From NCBI GenBank assembly GCA_018401565.1, contig JAGYKS010000024.1, forward strand, positions 176,409 to 240,408: DNA of 64,000 nt. Direction: 5' to 3'. This DNA is from Acidimicrobiales bacterium (lineage in GTDB: Bacteria > Actinomycetota > Acidimicrobiia > Acidimicrobiales > Acidimicrobilacustridaceae). Each line of letters starts with the position of its first letter. The stretch's first letter is position 1. Below the pieces are notes generated by a model. That model saw only the letters and a list, made by a program, of their open reading frames with translations. It was not told the DNA's origin and ran no database searches. Below are positions 9,668-19,261 of this stretch, one piece after another. The position numbers and the translations under genes were made by a program.

Positions 9668-11797
9668 GCGGTGGTCCCGGCATCGGGCGCAGGGTCGGGT
9701 CCGACACCGGAGGGACCTTCACCGACCTCGTTGCCGACGACGGGCGCATCACCAAGGTTCCATCCACCCCTGATGATCCCGGCCGGGCTGTGCGCACCGG
9801 CCTGGCCGACCTTGTCGGTGCCGGGCCTGCTGACGTCGGTGGGCCTGCTGACGTCGCTGCGGCCTGCTGACGTCACTGCGCCTGCTGACGTCGTTGGGGT
9901 TGTGCTCGCCCACGGCACCACCGTGGCCACCAACGCGGTGCTTGAACGTGCGGGGGGACCGGTGGCTCTGGTCACCACCGACGGATTCGCCGACATCATC
10001 GAGATTGGCCGTCAGGACCGTCCCAGCCTGTACGACACCACCGTGGACCGTCCCGAGCCGCTGGTGGCCCGGGCCCACCGGCTTGAGGTGATTGAGCGCC
10101 TGGCTGCCGACGGCTCGGTGGTGGTGCCGCTCGATGCTTCGTCGCTGGCCAGGCGTGGCCGACCACCTGGTGGCGTTACGGGCGACCGGTCAGATTGCAG
10201 CCGTGGCAGTGTGCCTGCTGCACGCCGACGTCAACCCCGACCACGAGCGCACCGTGGCCGCATCGTTGCGCACCGCCGGACTGGACGTGACCTGCTCACA
10301 CGAGGTCAGCCCCGAATTCCGGGAGTACGAACGCACTGCCACCACGGTGGTCAACGCCTACCTGCGACCGGTGTGCGGGCCATATGTGTCGGCGTTGGCC
10401 GACGCCGCCTCGGCGTTGTGGGTGATGACCTCAGCAGGCGGCCTGACCGACCCGGCTGGTGCCGCCGACGTGCCGGCCCGTTTGTTGCTGTCGGGCCCAG
10501 CCGGGGAGTGCGGGCGGCAGCGGCGGTGGCGGCGGCCAACGACATTGCCGCCGCCGTCACCTTCGACATGGGCGGTACCTCGACTGATGTGTGCCTGATC
10601 ATCGACGGCGTGCCTGCCCCGGCCGCCGAGCGGTCAGTGGACGGATTGCCGGTGCGCATGGCGTCGTTGGACGTGCACACCATCGGCGCCGGCGGTGGGT
10701 CGGTGGCGCACCTCGACGCCGGCGGGGCGTTGGTGGTCGGCCCCCGGTCGGCTGGGGCGGTGCCGGGTCCGGCCAGTTACGGGCTGGGTGGCACCGAGCC
10801 CACGGTCACCGACGCCAACGTGGTGCTGGGGCGCATTCCCGCCCATGCGCCACTGCCGGGTCTGGGCGTGCTCGATGCCGACGCTGCCGCGGCGGCCCTC
10901 GACCATGCCGGGGTGGACGCCGCCGGGGTGGTGGCGGTGGTGAACGCCGCCATGGAACAGGCACTGCGTCAGGTCACCGTGGAGCGTGGTGTGGATCCCG
11001 CCGAGGTGGCCATGGTGGCGTTCGGGGGTGCGGGTGGGCTGCATTGCTGTGAACTGGCCGACGCCCTTGGCATCACCACGGTGCTGGTCCCCGAGCGAGC
11101 CGGGGTGTTTTCAGCCGTCGGGGTGCTCACCGCCCCGAGGCAGGTGGACCTGGTGCGGTCGTGGCCCACGCCGATTGATCACACCGGGCTTGATGCCGAG
11201 CTCGACGCGCCTCGCCCAGCAGGCGTCATCGGTGGCTGCAGGCAGTGCTGACACCAGTAGTCGTGATACCAGTAGCTCCGACACCAGTAGCCCCAACACC
11301 AGTAGCTCCGACGCCAGTGACCACAACGGCCCCGCGTCCGCAAATGACGAAGGCGTCGTGGTGACGACGTCGGTGGATTGCCGATACGCCGGGCAGAGCC
11401 ATGAACTCACGGTGCCGTCGGTGGAGGCATTCCACGGCGAACACGAACGGCGCAACGGCTACCGGCGTCAGCAGTCCGCCATTGAGGTGGTGGCCTTGCG
11501 GGCGACCGCCACCATCGCCGCCCCGGTGTCGCTTGCCGATCTGAAGTCCCCGACAGCGGGTGGCCAGGCCGATGGAGTGCCGCCGGTGCGGGTGGCCACG
11601 GTGGGCCCGGCAGTGGTGGCCGAGCCCGATTGCACCATCTGGATCCCAGCGGGGTGGCGGGCCGACCCGGGCCGGGGCGGGGCGCTGATGCTGACCAGAG
11701 TCGCCGTCAACGACGCGTCGGGCGGAACGCCGGGCGCAACGTCAGGCCCAGCGCAGGGCGGAGCCCTGGACACAATGCCGGAGGGCACGCTGCGTGA
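9664..11797 (+). CDS. hydantoinase/oxoprolinase family protein, HyuA-type subunit (multiple frameshifts)
   Basis: About 700 residues from ATG 9664. It opens with VGSDTGGTFTDLV (HyuA ATPase N-domain), then AHGTTVATNAVLERAG, MTSAGG and LLLSGPAGG. It continues with VTFDMGGTSTDVCLI and the C-terminal VAFGGAGGLHCCELADALGI. Breaks occur at ~9865 (one extra G in the third 18-bp repeat unit), ~10150, ~10510 (one G missing in gggg) and ~11215. HyuA proteins, with HyuB, catalyse ATP-dependent ring opening of 5-oxoproline or hydantoins, or carboxylate acetone; the substrate here is open. Two tandem-repeat inserts (9823-9895, 11250-11324) code GPADV- and DTSSS-type loops. The exact stop is uncertain; I place it at the hyuB start. 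Confidence 0.8.
9823..9895. repeat. 18-bp tandem repeat, 4 copies, one with an extra base
   Basis: Units of gggcctgctgacgtcggt type. Copies 1, 2 and 4 are 18 bases and copy 3 is 19 (an additional G). If copy 3 were 18 bases the host gene would stay in frame, reading a PADV repeat (VGGPADVAAPADVTAPADVV). The array therefore both decorates the protein and pinpoints a one-base indel. Confidence 0.9.
11250..11324. repeat. 15-bp tandem repeat, 5 copies, coding for DTSSS/P units
   Basis: Five 15-base units of gacaccagtagctcc type in frame in the hyuA-like gene, translating as DTSSR, DTSSS, DTSSP, NTSSS and a final degenerate DASDH. They lie between the ATPase region and the C-terminal domain. Confidence 0.9.
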
Positions 11798-13423
11798 CGC
11801 CGCCACCGCTGGATCCGGCGGCGCTGCAGGTGCTGATCGCCCGGTTGTCGGGGGTTGCCGACGAGATGAGCGCCGTGCTGCGACGGGCGGCGTTCAGCCC
11901 CAACATCAAGGAACGAGCCGACTGCTCGTCGGCGGTGTTCACCGCCAGCGGCGAGTTGCTGGCCCAGGCCGAAAACATCCCGGTGCATCTGGGATCGATG
12001 CCGGCGTCGGTGGCTGCGGTCATGGACGCCGTGGCCGCCGACACCACCGGTGGCAGCGACCGCCCCCAGGCCGGTGACCACTGGATCGTGAACGACCCGT
12101 TCGCCGGTGGTACCCATCTCAACGACATCACCGTGGTGACCCCGTGCGTGGTGGCCGGTGCGGTAGCGGGGTGGGTGGCCAATCGTGCCCACCACGCCGA
12201 CGTGGGTGGGGCAGCACCCGGGTCGCTGCCCGCCGACGCCACCGAGGTGTTCGCCGAGGGCCTGCGCCTCCCCGCCGTGCGCCTGACCCCCGAGATCCGC
12301 TCGGTGGTGCTGGCCAACTCACGCACGCCCACAGAACGTGCCGGGGATCTCGACGCCCAGGTGGGAGCCAACGTGCGCGGTGTGGCCCGGCTGGCCGAGG
12401 TGCTCGAGCAGCTGGGTGGTGGGCAGCTGGGTGGCGGGCAGCTTGCTTCTGGCGCCGCCCAACGCCTCGACGAGGTCCTGGACTACGGCGAGCGTCGCAT
12501 GCGTGCTGCTCTGACGGCCCTGCCCGACGGCACCTGGCAGGCGGTCGACCGGCTGGACTCGGCAGGTGGCGGACCCGATCAGCGTCATGGGGTGGCCATC
12601 GTGGTGTCGGTCACCGTGGCTGGCGACGCCATCACCTTCGACTTCACCGGCAGCGACCCCCAGACCACCGGCAACGTGAACGCCCCCGAGTCGGTGACGT
12701 TGTCGTCGGTGGTGTTCGCCCTGCGCAGTGCCGTCGACCCCTCGCTGCCATCCAACGGCGGTTGCCTGCGGGCCGTCACGGTGGTGGCACCGGCCGGTTC
12801 GGTGGTGGCGGCCCAGGCTCCGGCGGCGGTGGGGGCAGGCAACGTGGAGGTATCGCAGCGCGTGGCCGACGTGTGCCTGCTGGCGCTGGCCCACGTGGCG
12901 CCACAAACCGTCGGTGCGGCATCACAGGGCACGATGAACAACCTGTTGCTCGGTGGCACCGACTCCGGTGGCCAGGCATGGGTGTATTACGAGACCGTGG
13001 GTGGTGGGCAGGGCGGCCGACCCGGGTCAGCCGGCATGAGCGGGATCCACACCGCGATGACCAACACGCGCAACACCCCCATTGAAGCGCTGGAGCGGGC
13101 GTTCCCGATGCGGGTGCTCCGCCAGCGGCTGCGGCGGGGCAGTGGTGGTGCGGGATGGTCCGCCGGTGGTGAGGGGATCGAACGCGACCTTCAGGTGCTC
13201 GTCGATGCAACCGTGTCGCTGATCACCGAGCGACGCGTCTCGCAGCCATGGGGCCTGGCTGGCGGCGAGCCCGCGAGCGGTGGGCGAGAACTGGCTGTTG
13301 CCCGGCGGCGTCGAGAGCCGAGCCGAGCGGCTGCCCGACAAGTGCACGATCCAGCTCAAGTCGGGTGACGTCGTGCGGATGATGACGCCCGGCGGTGGAG
13401 GCTGGGGCGAGGTGGCCCGCTAG
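11794..13423 (+). CDS. hydantoinase/oxoprolinase family protein, HyuB-type subunit (one frameshift near the 3' end)
   Basis: About 540 residues from a GTG at 11794 (VTPPPLDPAALQVL). It has the HyuB blocks AFSPNIKERADCSSAVF, PVHLGSMPASV, DHWIVNDPFAGGTHLNDITVV and NRAHHADVGG, the hallmark His/Asp cluster. They are followed by FDFTGSDPQTTGNVNAPE, SQGTMNNLLLGG and YYETVGGGQGG. The frame fails at ~13275. One frame over it continues VGENWLLPGGVESRAERL and KSGDVVRMMTPGGGGWGEVAR to a TAG at 13421-13423, a typical HyuB end. It pairs with the HyuA-type subunit. Its start lies within the HyuA 3' region, suggesting coupling. A 15-bp repeat at 12409 adds a QLGGG loop. Confidence 0.85.
12409..12446. repeat. 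15-bp in-frame repeat, about 2.5 copies
   Basis: cagctgggtggtggg followed by cagctgggtggcggg and a partial third copy, translating as QLGGG units after EVLE in the HyuB-type protein. Confidence 0.85.
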
Positions 13424-13500
13424 CTGTGATGACCGGGGCGCTATGCCGCTGCGAGCGACGGTGGGCGGGTCACACCGGTGAACAGCGGAGACTCAAGTGC

Positions 13501-13899
13501 TCAACTTTCGATCACCTCGACGGTGCAGCGGATACCCGGTGCACGGGCCAGGCGGCCGTCGGCGGTGAGAAGGACCCAGTCGAGCTGTTCGGCGAGGGCA
13601 ACGTAGGTCGCGTCGTACGCGGTCACGTTCGCTCGCAGCTCGTACGCCCGACGCATCAGTGGCAACGTCGGTAGCCGAAGCATGGGCAGATCGGCGAGGT
13701 CATCGACAGCGACGGAGAACCGGCGAGCGGTCAGGTCGCCGGCGCGCCACCGGCGCCGCAAGACCGAAACGGTTTCAACGTCAACGAGGTCAGGGGCTGC
13801 AAGCCTGGTTGCGTTCACAAGGCGCTGCCGCACCACATCGCCGTCGTGACCGTCGTCGGCGAGCGCGTTCGCAACGACTGAGGCGTCGACGACGATCAC
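13501..13899 (-). CDS. PIN-domain ribonuclease toxin (VapC-like)
   Basis: A 132-residue PIN-domain protein. The first metal-binding Asp is in VVDASVVANAL, the Glu in DLVDVETVSVLRRR, the next Asp in TAYDATYVALAE, and TADGRLARAPG closes the fold. This is the acidic tetrad layout of VapC toxins, which cleave tRNA or rRNA when freed from the antitoxin. The GTG start overlaps the antitoxin stop as GTGA (13896-13899 on the minus strand), which couples translation with the antitoxin made first. It ends ~77 bases after the hyuB stop, in convergent orientation. Confidence 0.88.
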   Translation of the reverse strand: MIVVDASVVANALADDGHDGDVVRQRLVNATRLAAPDLVDVETVSVLRRRWRAGDLTARRFSVAVDDLADLPMLRLPTLPLMRRAYELRANVTAYDATYVALAEQLDWVLLTADGRLARAPGIRCTVEVIES

Positions 13900-14126
13900 T
13901 GGTCGGCGCGCTCGGCGTCAAGGTCGCCCACCGCAGATCGAAGCCCCACCCGACCGCCGCTGCGGCGGCCCACCCGATCGAACAGTTCCTCGACCGACGG
14001 CTGGGACGCCAGGCTTGTCAGTTCAGCAGTGAGGTACTGCTGGAGCGACTGGCCTCTGCTTCGGGCGCGCCGCTGCAGGACGGCGTGGATGTCATCGGGG
14101 ATGTCCCTCACGAGTACGTTCGGCAT
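13896..14126 (-). CDS. ribbon-helix-helix antitoxin (VapB/FitA-like)
   Basis: A 76-residue protein beginning MPNVLVRDIPDDIHAVLQRRARSRG, the ribbon-helix-helix pattern of FitA-type VapB antitoxins, followed by SLQQYLTAELTSLA. The C-terminal tail (EELFDRVGRRSGGRVGL) would thread into the PIN active site. The frame is open further upstream, but ATG 14126 gives the exact family N-terminus. That ATG lies only six bases below a strong -10 box, so the mRNA is probably leaderless. By family knowledge the complex would repress its own promoter. Confidence 0.87.
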   Translation of the reverse strand: MPNVLVRDIPDDIHAVLQRRARSRGQSLQQYLTAELTSLASQPSVEELFDRVGRRSGGRVGLRSAVGDLDAERADQ

Positions 14127-14132
14127 GCTTTC

Positions 14133-14161
14133 ATTATGCAAGCACTGGTGGGTGACGGCAA
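14133..14161 (-). promoter_or_regulatory. sigma70-type promoter of the first toxin-antitoxin pair, probably leaderless
   Basis: On the minus strand: TTGCCG (14161-14156), a 17-base spacer, then CATAAT (14138-14133). The antitoxin ATG (14126) begins six bases downstream of the -10, about where transcription would start. This predicts a leaderless message, which is common in actinobacteria. Confidence 0.6.
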
Positions 14162-14218
14162 CCCTCGGCAAAACTCGTCAGGCCTCGCCAGCCATGGGGG
14201 CCGAGCGGTCGCAGTAGA

Positions 14219-14240
14219 CGTATGAAGGTACTACCATACG
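14219..14240 (+). promoter_or_regulatory. inverted repeat, probable operator of the second toxin-antitoxin pair
   Basis: cgtatg (14219-14224) and catacg (14235-14240) form a perfect 6-bp inverted repeat with a 10-base centre, ending three bases before the antitoxin ATG. A -10-like TACCAT (14232-14237) overlaps it. This fits autoregulation by the antitoxin complex, which is inferred and not shown. Confidence 0.5.
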
Positions 14241-14243
14241 TTT

Positions 14244-14511
14244 ATGCCGAAAGAGAAGGTGACGCTCACACTCGATACCGGGCAGCTCGAGGAGCTCCGC
14301 TCGCTCGTCGATGCGCGGAGTCTGTCGTCGACGGTCGACCAGGCGGTGGGGCGGCTTATCTGTCCCGGCTCCGGCACCTCCGGGCTGTCGACGGGTGGCT
14401 CGCTGAACTCGAGGCCGAGCATGGCCCGGTCGACCCGGAGACGCTCGAGTGGGCGGCGCAGATCGTGGACGACTGGGAGTCCACTGTGACCGAACAGCCA
14501 AGGCCGGTTGA
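14244..14511 (+). CDS. antitoxin-like protein of a second toxin-antitoxin pair (frameshifted)
   Basis: It starts MPKEKVTLTLDTGQLEELRSLVDARSLSSTVDQAV, a short strand plus helices typical of CopG-like antitoxins. At ~14352 the frame changes: the adjacent frame continues AAYLSRLRHLRAVDGWLAELEAEHGPVDPETLEWAAQIVDDWE, a sensible acidic antitoxin tail. The 3' end is uncertain, because that frame runs on into the toxin; a TGA at 14509-14511 directly abutting the toxin GTG may be the true stop if another indel is present. It would neutralise the downstream PIN protein. Confidence 0.6.
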
Positions 14512-14919
14512 GTGCTCCTGCTCGACAGCGAGGCCATCTCGTCGGTTGCCCACGGGCCTGACCTCCGCCGGGATCGGGTCCGGGCACTCGTGATGGAGAT
14601 GCGATCGCGGGAACTGCCGATTGCAACGGTCGCTGCTGTCCTGGCCGAGGTGGTCCGCGGTCGACCGGCTGACGCCGGTGTGTTCGCCGGTCTGCGACGC
14701 GAGCGGGTCGAGGTCCACCCAGTCGACAGCCGGACGGGCGTGAGAGCCGGGCAGCTGCTTGGAACCGTCGGCGCTGGTTCGGACATGGCGATTGATGCCT
14801 TCCTGGTGGCCGACGCCGACCTGCGCGGAGGGGCGGTCATTGCCACATGCGACACCGGCGACCTGAGACGCCTGGCATCCGCAGCACAGCGCGTTCATGT
14901 CGCCGATCTCGATCGGTGA
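14512..14919 (+). CDS. PIN-domain toxin-like protein
   Basis: A 135-residue PIN-like protein from GTG 14512. LLLDSEAISSVAHG carries the first acidic position, VAAVLAEVVRGRP the Glu, GSDMAIDAFLVADA the third site and VIATCDTGDLRRLA the last. It immediately follows the antitoxin-like gene on the same strand, the standard operon order. By family it would be a Mg-dependent RNase held inactive by its partner. Two different PIN modules back to back (the first on the minus strand, this one on the plus) share the 14.13-14.24 kb promoter gap. Confidence 0.75.
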   Translation: MLLLDSEAISSVAHGPDLRRDRVRALVMEMRSRELPIATVAAVLAEVVRGRPADAGVFAGLRRERVEVHPVDSRTGVRAGQLLGTVGAGSDMAIDAFLVADADLRGGAVIATCDTGDLRRLASAAQRVHVADLDR

Positions 14920-15123
14920 CCGGTGTGCGTAGCGCCGCTGTCTGACCAACACCCGCACCCCCACCAAAGGCGCTGGAAGGCGCGTGTGCGGTCGAGGTGT
15001 TGCGCCATCGGCTGCACACGTCGGGTGGCGGGGATGTTCGCCTCGCTGGCAGGGGTTGTACCGCCCGGGCTCATCAACTTGAAAGGGCGGGTTTGTCATG
15101 GCAGATCCAGTGGAATTCGCCTC

Positions 15124-15139
15124 TTGACCGTGCGGTCAA
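15124..15139. promoter_or_regulatory. perfect 7+2+7 palindrome TTGACCG-TG-CGGTCAA, probable TetR-type operator
   Basis: TTGACCGTGCGGTCAA is a perfect inverted repeat 13 bases upstream of the HSD10-like start, so a bound protein would block initiation. Its shape matches operators of TetR-family regulators of lipid catabolism in actinobacteria. No tetR gene lies within the visible neighbourhood, so the regulator would act in trans. Confidence 0.6.
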
Positions 15140-15152
15140 TAGTCTTTGCGCC

Positions 15153-15932
<780 letters not shown>

Positions 15933-15938
15933 TGGTGG

Positions 15939-16397
15939 TCAGTCAGCCGAGCCGGTAGTGGCATAGCGGTCGAGCCGCTCGAGGGTCTTTTCCATGTTGG
16001 GGATGTGCTTGCGGTCCATGCCCATCACCTGGATGAGCAGCGGGAGCTTCGAGGTGGACCAGTCGAATGTCTCGGTGACCGTGCAGGCGTCGTCACCGTC
16101 GGGTTCCACGAGGTAACGCCACCGGTGGCCGCCCATGTGACGCCATGCGATCAGCCGGTCAGGGTCGTACTCCACCACTTCGTTGGCGATGGAGTACGGC
16201 ACGCCCATGCGCATGGACATGCCGAACTTGGACCCCATTTCCAGCAGTGGGGCGTCGGCGTCGGATGCGCCCTTCACCGTGCCCGATCCGTCGATGACCG
16301 CGTGCAGCGCCGGATTGCGCACCACGGCAAACACCTCCGCCGCTGGGGCAGCCACCTTGCGGGTTACCGACACCTTGCGTGTGCCATCTCCACTCAT
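15939..16397 (-). CDS. SRPBCC (START-like) family protein
   Basis: A 152-residue protein with the START/polyketide-cyclase-like pattern: VTRKVAAPAAEVFAVVRNPALHAVIDGSG at the N-terminus, EVVEYDPDRLIAWRHMGGHRWRYLVEP mid-protein, TVTETFDWSTSKLP and a C-terminal helix (NMEKTLERLDRYA). Members bind hydrophobic ligands in a helix-grip cavity; many are uncharacterised. Its ATG overlaps the upstream gene's stop as ATGA (16394-16397), so it is translationally coupled to the TIGR01777 protein. Cytosolic. Ligand unknown. Confidence 0.85.
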   Translation of the reverse strand: MSGDGTRKVSVTRKVAAPAAEVFAVVRNPALHAVIDGSGTVKGASDADAPLLEMGSKFGMSMRMGVPYSIANEVVEYDPDRLIAWRHMGGHRWRYLVEPDGDDACTVTETFDWSTSKLPLLIQVMGMDRKHIPNMEKTLERLDRYATTGSAD

Positions 16398-17293
16398 CGT
16401 CCAAGAACCTTCCGTAGGCCCGACTCGAGGTCGGGGGTGGCAAACACGTAACCGGCGTCGGTCAGGGTGGTGGGAAGCACCCGGGCGCTGGTGAACAGCA
16501 GCTGCTCGGCCAACTCGCTGCCAAGAAGGATCTTGGGGCCGAACGCCGGTACCGGCAGCAGTGTGGGGCGTCCCAACACCTTGCCCAGCACCTTGGTGAA
16601 CTCGGCGTTGGTCACCGGCTCGGGGGCGGTGAGGTTCACCGGGCCCGACACGTCGGCGTCGAGCAGGAACGTGATGGCCCCCACTTCGTCGTCCACCGAA
16701 ATCCACGACCACCACTGCTTGCCCGACCCCAGCCGGCCACCCAGCCCCAGCTTGAACAGCGGGAGGGTCTTGGCCAGGGCGCCGCCGTGGGCGTCGAGCA
16801 CGATGCCGGTGCGCAGGTGGGCCACACGGATGCCGGCGGCTTCGGCGGTGGCAGTGGCTGCCTCCCACGCCTTGCACACCTCGGCCAGAAAGATGTCCCC
16901 GGGCGCCGAGGCCTCGGTGAGCTTTTCGTCGCCGCGGTCGCCATAGAACCCGATGGCCGATCCGCTCAAAAACACCGACGGCGGGGCATCGAGACCGGCC
17001 AGCGTGGTGGCCAGCAGGGTGGTGCCGTCCACCCGGGAATCGAGAATGCGTTGCTTTTGCTCGGGATTCCAGCGCTTTTCAGCGATGCCCTCACCGGCCA
17101 GATGCACCACTGCCCCAATGCCCTCGAGGCTGTCGGCGTCGATGGTCCCGGCGGCGGGATCCCATGCGATGGCGTCCTCGCCCGGCTTCGGGGTGCGACG
17201 CACCAGCTTCACTGGGCGGTGGCCGCCAGCGGCCAGTGCTTCGACCAGCGTTGATCCGATGAGCCCACTGGCTCCTGTGATGGCGATGTCCAT
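16394..17293 (-). CDS. TIGR01777 family NAD-dependent epimerase-like protein (YfcH/SDR39U1)
   Basis: A 299-residue extended SDR. It has ITGASGLIGSTLVEAL (NADP-binding glycine motif), VVHLAGEGIAEKRW, SGSAIGFYGDRGDE, LRTGIVLDAHGGAL and WSWISVDDEVGAI. It ends with a C-terminal domain LLPVPAFGPKILLGSELAEQLL. This series is diagnostic of the TIGR01777 group, whose physiological reaction is still unclear. MDIAITG at 17293 is preferred to an upstream in-frame start because it begins directly with the Rossmann strand. It forms a two-gene unit with the SRPBCC gene. Confidence 0.88.
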   Translation of the reverse strand: MDIAITGASGLIGSTLVEALAAGGHRPVKLVRRTPKPGEDAIAWDPAAGTIDADSLEGIGAVVHLAGEGIAEKRWNPEQKQRILDSRVDGTTLLATTLAGLDAPPSVFLSGSAIGFYGDRGDEKLTEASAPGDIFLAEVCKAWEAATATAEAAGIRVAHLRTGIVLDAHGGALAKTLPLFKLGLGGRLGSGKQWWSWISVDDEVGAITFLLDADVSGPVNLTAPEPVTNAEFTKVLGKVLGRPTLLPVPAFGPKILLGSELAEQLLFTSARVLPTTLTDAGYVFATPDLESGLRKVLGR

Positions 17294-17392
17294 GGGGGCT
17301 CCTGACGATGCTGCCTGCCAGTCGGCGGGCACTACTACGAACCAGCGGTGCCTATCGGGGTATTCCCGGTGGCAGCTGCGACTGCCTGGGGG

Positions 17393-18690
17393 TCAGAGCA
17401 GTTCGACGTTGTCTCCGGCGGGCAGAACGTGGCGGGTATCGATGACGTATCGGGCATTGGCGGTGACGACGTGGGGTTCGAACTCGTCGTGATCCACCAG
17501 CATCAGCACTGCAGCGGCCCGGGCCAGTTCGCCGGCGTCGAAGGCAACCCGTTCAACTCCGGCGGGGATGTGGGCATCAACGACGTGAGGGTCGGCCGCT
17601 CGCACGTTGGCACCCAGACGAATGAGTTCGGCGGCGATGGCAGCCGACGGCGACTCGCGGGCGTCGCCGGTGTTGCGCTTGTAGGCCAGACCGAGCAGCA
17701 GGACGTCCTGGCCGCGTACGGGCAGGCTGCGGGCATTGAGCCCCTCAATGAGTCGCCGCACCACGTACTCGGGCATGTGGTCGTTGACGTCATTGGCCAG
17801 TTCCACGAACCGGAATGTCTGGCCCAGGGTCTGCTTGACCTGCCATGACAGGTACGACGGGTCGATGGGCAGGCAATGTCCCCCACACCGGGCCCGGGAG
17901 TGAACCTCATGTACCCGAACGGCTTGGTGGAGGCGGCGTCGATGGCCTCCCACACGTCGATGCCCAGTTCGTGGGCGAACATGGCCAACTCGTTGACCAG
18001 GGCGATGTTCACGTGGCGAAACGTGTTCTCCAACAGCTTGGTGAGCTCGGCTTCTTTGGGCGAACCCACCGCCACGGTCTTGTCGACGATGCGGTCAAAG
18101 AAGCCCTGAACGGCGGCCAACGAGGCAGCATCGATCCCCGACACCACCTTGGGGGTGTTCTCCAGGTGCCACACCGGGTTTCCCGGGTCGATGCGTTCGG
18201 GGCTGTAGCCGAGGCCGAAGTCACGGCCGGCGGTCAGTCCCGAAGCCCGCTCGAGGATGGGCGCCACCAGTTCCTCGGTGGTACCGGGGTAGGTGGTGGA
18301 CTCCAAAATGACGCAGGCACCTGGTCGCAGGTGTCCGCCCACCGTGCGTGCCGCCTGTTCGATGTAGCTGAGGTCAGGAGCGCCACTGCTCAGGGGTGTG
18401 GGCACCGACACCACGGCGATGTCGAATCCAGCCAGGTCGGCGGGGTCGATGGTGGCGCGATACGAACCTGTGGATTGCACCGCCGCCAGTCGTTGGTCAG
18501 TGATGTCCTCAACCGGTGAGTCGCCGGCAGCAATGCGGGCAACCCGGGCCTCGTCCACATCGAAACCCACCACGTCGTACCCGCGCTCGGCAGCTGCAGC
18601 TGCCACTGGCAGGCCGACGTACCCCTGGCCGATGACTACGAGGCGCTCGGCGGGTGTCCCAGCTGATGGGTTGGGGTTGGACGGATCCAT
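17393..18690 (-). CDS. UDP-N-acetyl-D-mannosamine/glucosamine 6-dehydrogenase type enzyme (one frameshift)
   Basis: About 432 residues. The NAD motif GQGYVGLP is at 18-25, then VPTPL, LESTTYPGTTEE, EAELTKLLENTFRHVNIALVNELA and GIDVWEAIDAA. The catalytic Cys is in GGHCLPIDPSYLSW, and GLAYKRNTGDARESPS marks the UDP-binding domain. The frame breaks at ~17885 within a run of five G. A sixth G would restore GVGGHCLP, so a homopolymer deletion is likely. The WecC/WbpA-like subgroup, rather than UDP-glucose dehydrogenase, is suggested by ESTTYPGT and the context. It oxidises a UDP-HexNAc to the uronic acid for surface glycans and may feed the polysaccharide locus 17 kb away. Confidence 0.85.
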
Positions 18691-18704
18691 GGTGCTTCCT
18701 TGTG

Positions 18705-18738
18705 TTGCCGCCGGTGGGTTGCTGCCGGTGGGTTGCTG
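18705..18738. repeat. 14-bp tandem repeat, about 2.4 copies
   Basis: ttgccgccggtggg, ttgctgccggtggg and a partial third copy, just upstream of the UDP-sugar dehydrogenase start in its leader. Confidence 0.8.
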
Positions 18739-18883
18739 ACCCGGGGGGTCGGGTCACCAGGCCGGCCAGCACCGCATGGCCGGACGGGCGCTGCTGGATG
18801 GCCATGCTACCTCCAGTGCCGGGATCGGCCTGTTGCCGGTCGCTTCCGCCCAGACCGCCCCGCGCCGCTACAGTCAGCGAACC

Positions 18884-19096
18884 ATGAGCACGCGTCGATT
18901 GATCATCCTGTCGCTGTTGTGCGGTGTTGCCATTTTGGTGGCGTTCATGGCTGCAGCTGCTGGTCGTGATGTAACCACCTGCCCGCTTTGCGGCACCGTT
19001 GTGCCCCGGATCGATGACCCGCGGTGGCTGGCGGATTGTTGCCGCCGCCAGAGGGACAGACCACGGGTGGTTTCCTTCAGGGGGTGGCGCTGGTAG
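18884..19096 (+). CDS. small membrane protein with a CPLC motif, hypothetical
   Basis: A 70-residue protein. One transmembrane helix (about residues 6-24, LIILSLLCGVAILVAFMAAA) follows MSTRR, and then comes a short tail with CPLCG and a later CC pair. CPLC plus CC could make a zinc knuckle, but four well-placed ligands are not certain. It is divergent from the UDP-sugar dehydrogenase and upstream of the M23 gene. No family recognised. The ATG sits at the positively charged start of the helix, which supports it. Confidence 0.5.
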   Translation: MSTRRLIILSLLCGVAILVAFMAAAAGRDVTTCPLCGTVVPRIDDPRWLADCCRRQRDRPRVVSFRGWRW

Positions 19097-19261
19097 CCTT
19101 TTTCAAAGCGGGCGGACCGTTTTGAGGTTGCTCATGCGCGTCGTTGCAAAGCCCAGATCCCCGGCAGGTCCCGCCAGCGTTGGTCGCACGCCCACCAACA
19201 CAGGTGTGGCCCGCTTCCGTCGGTTGAACCCCCGTCGCTGGTCGCTGGTGGTCCAACCCTT

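Noticed and set aside
10591..11052. Alternative plus-strand ORF (153 codons) inside the hyuA-like gene
   Set aside because: Arg/Gly-rich shadow. The HyuA frame through the same bases has clear family motifs.
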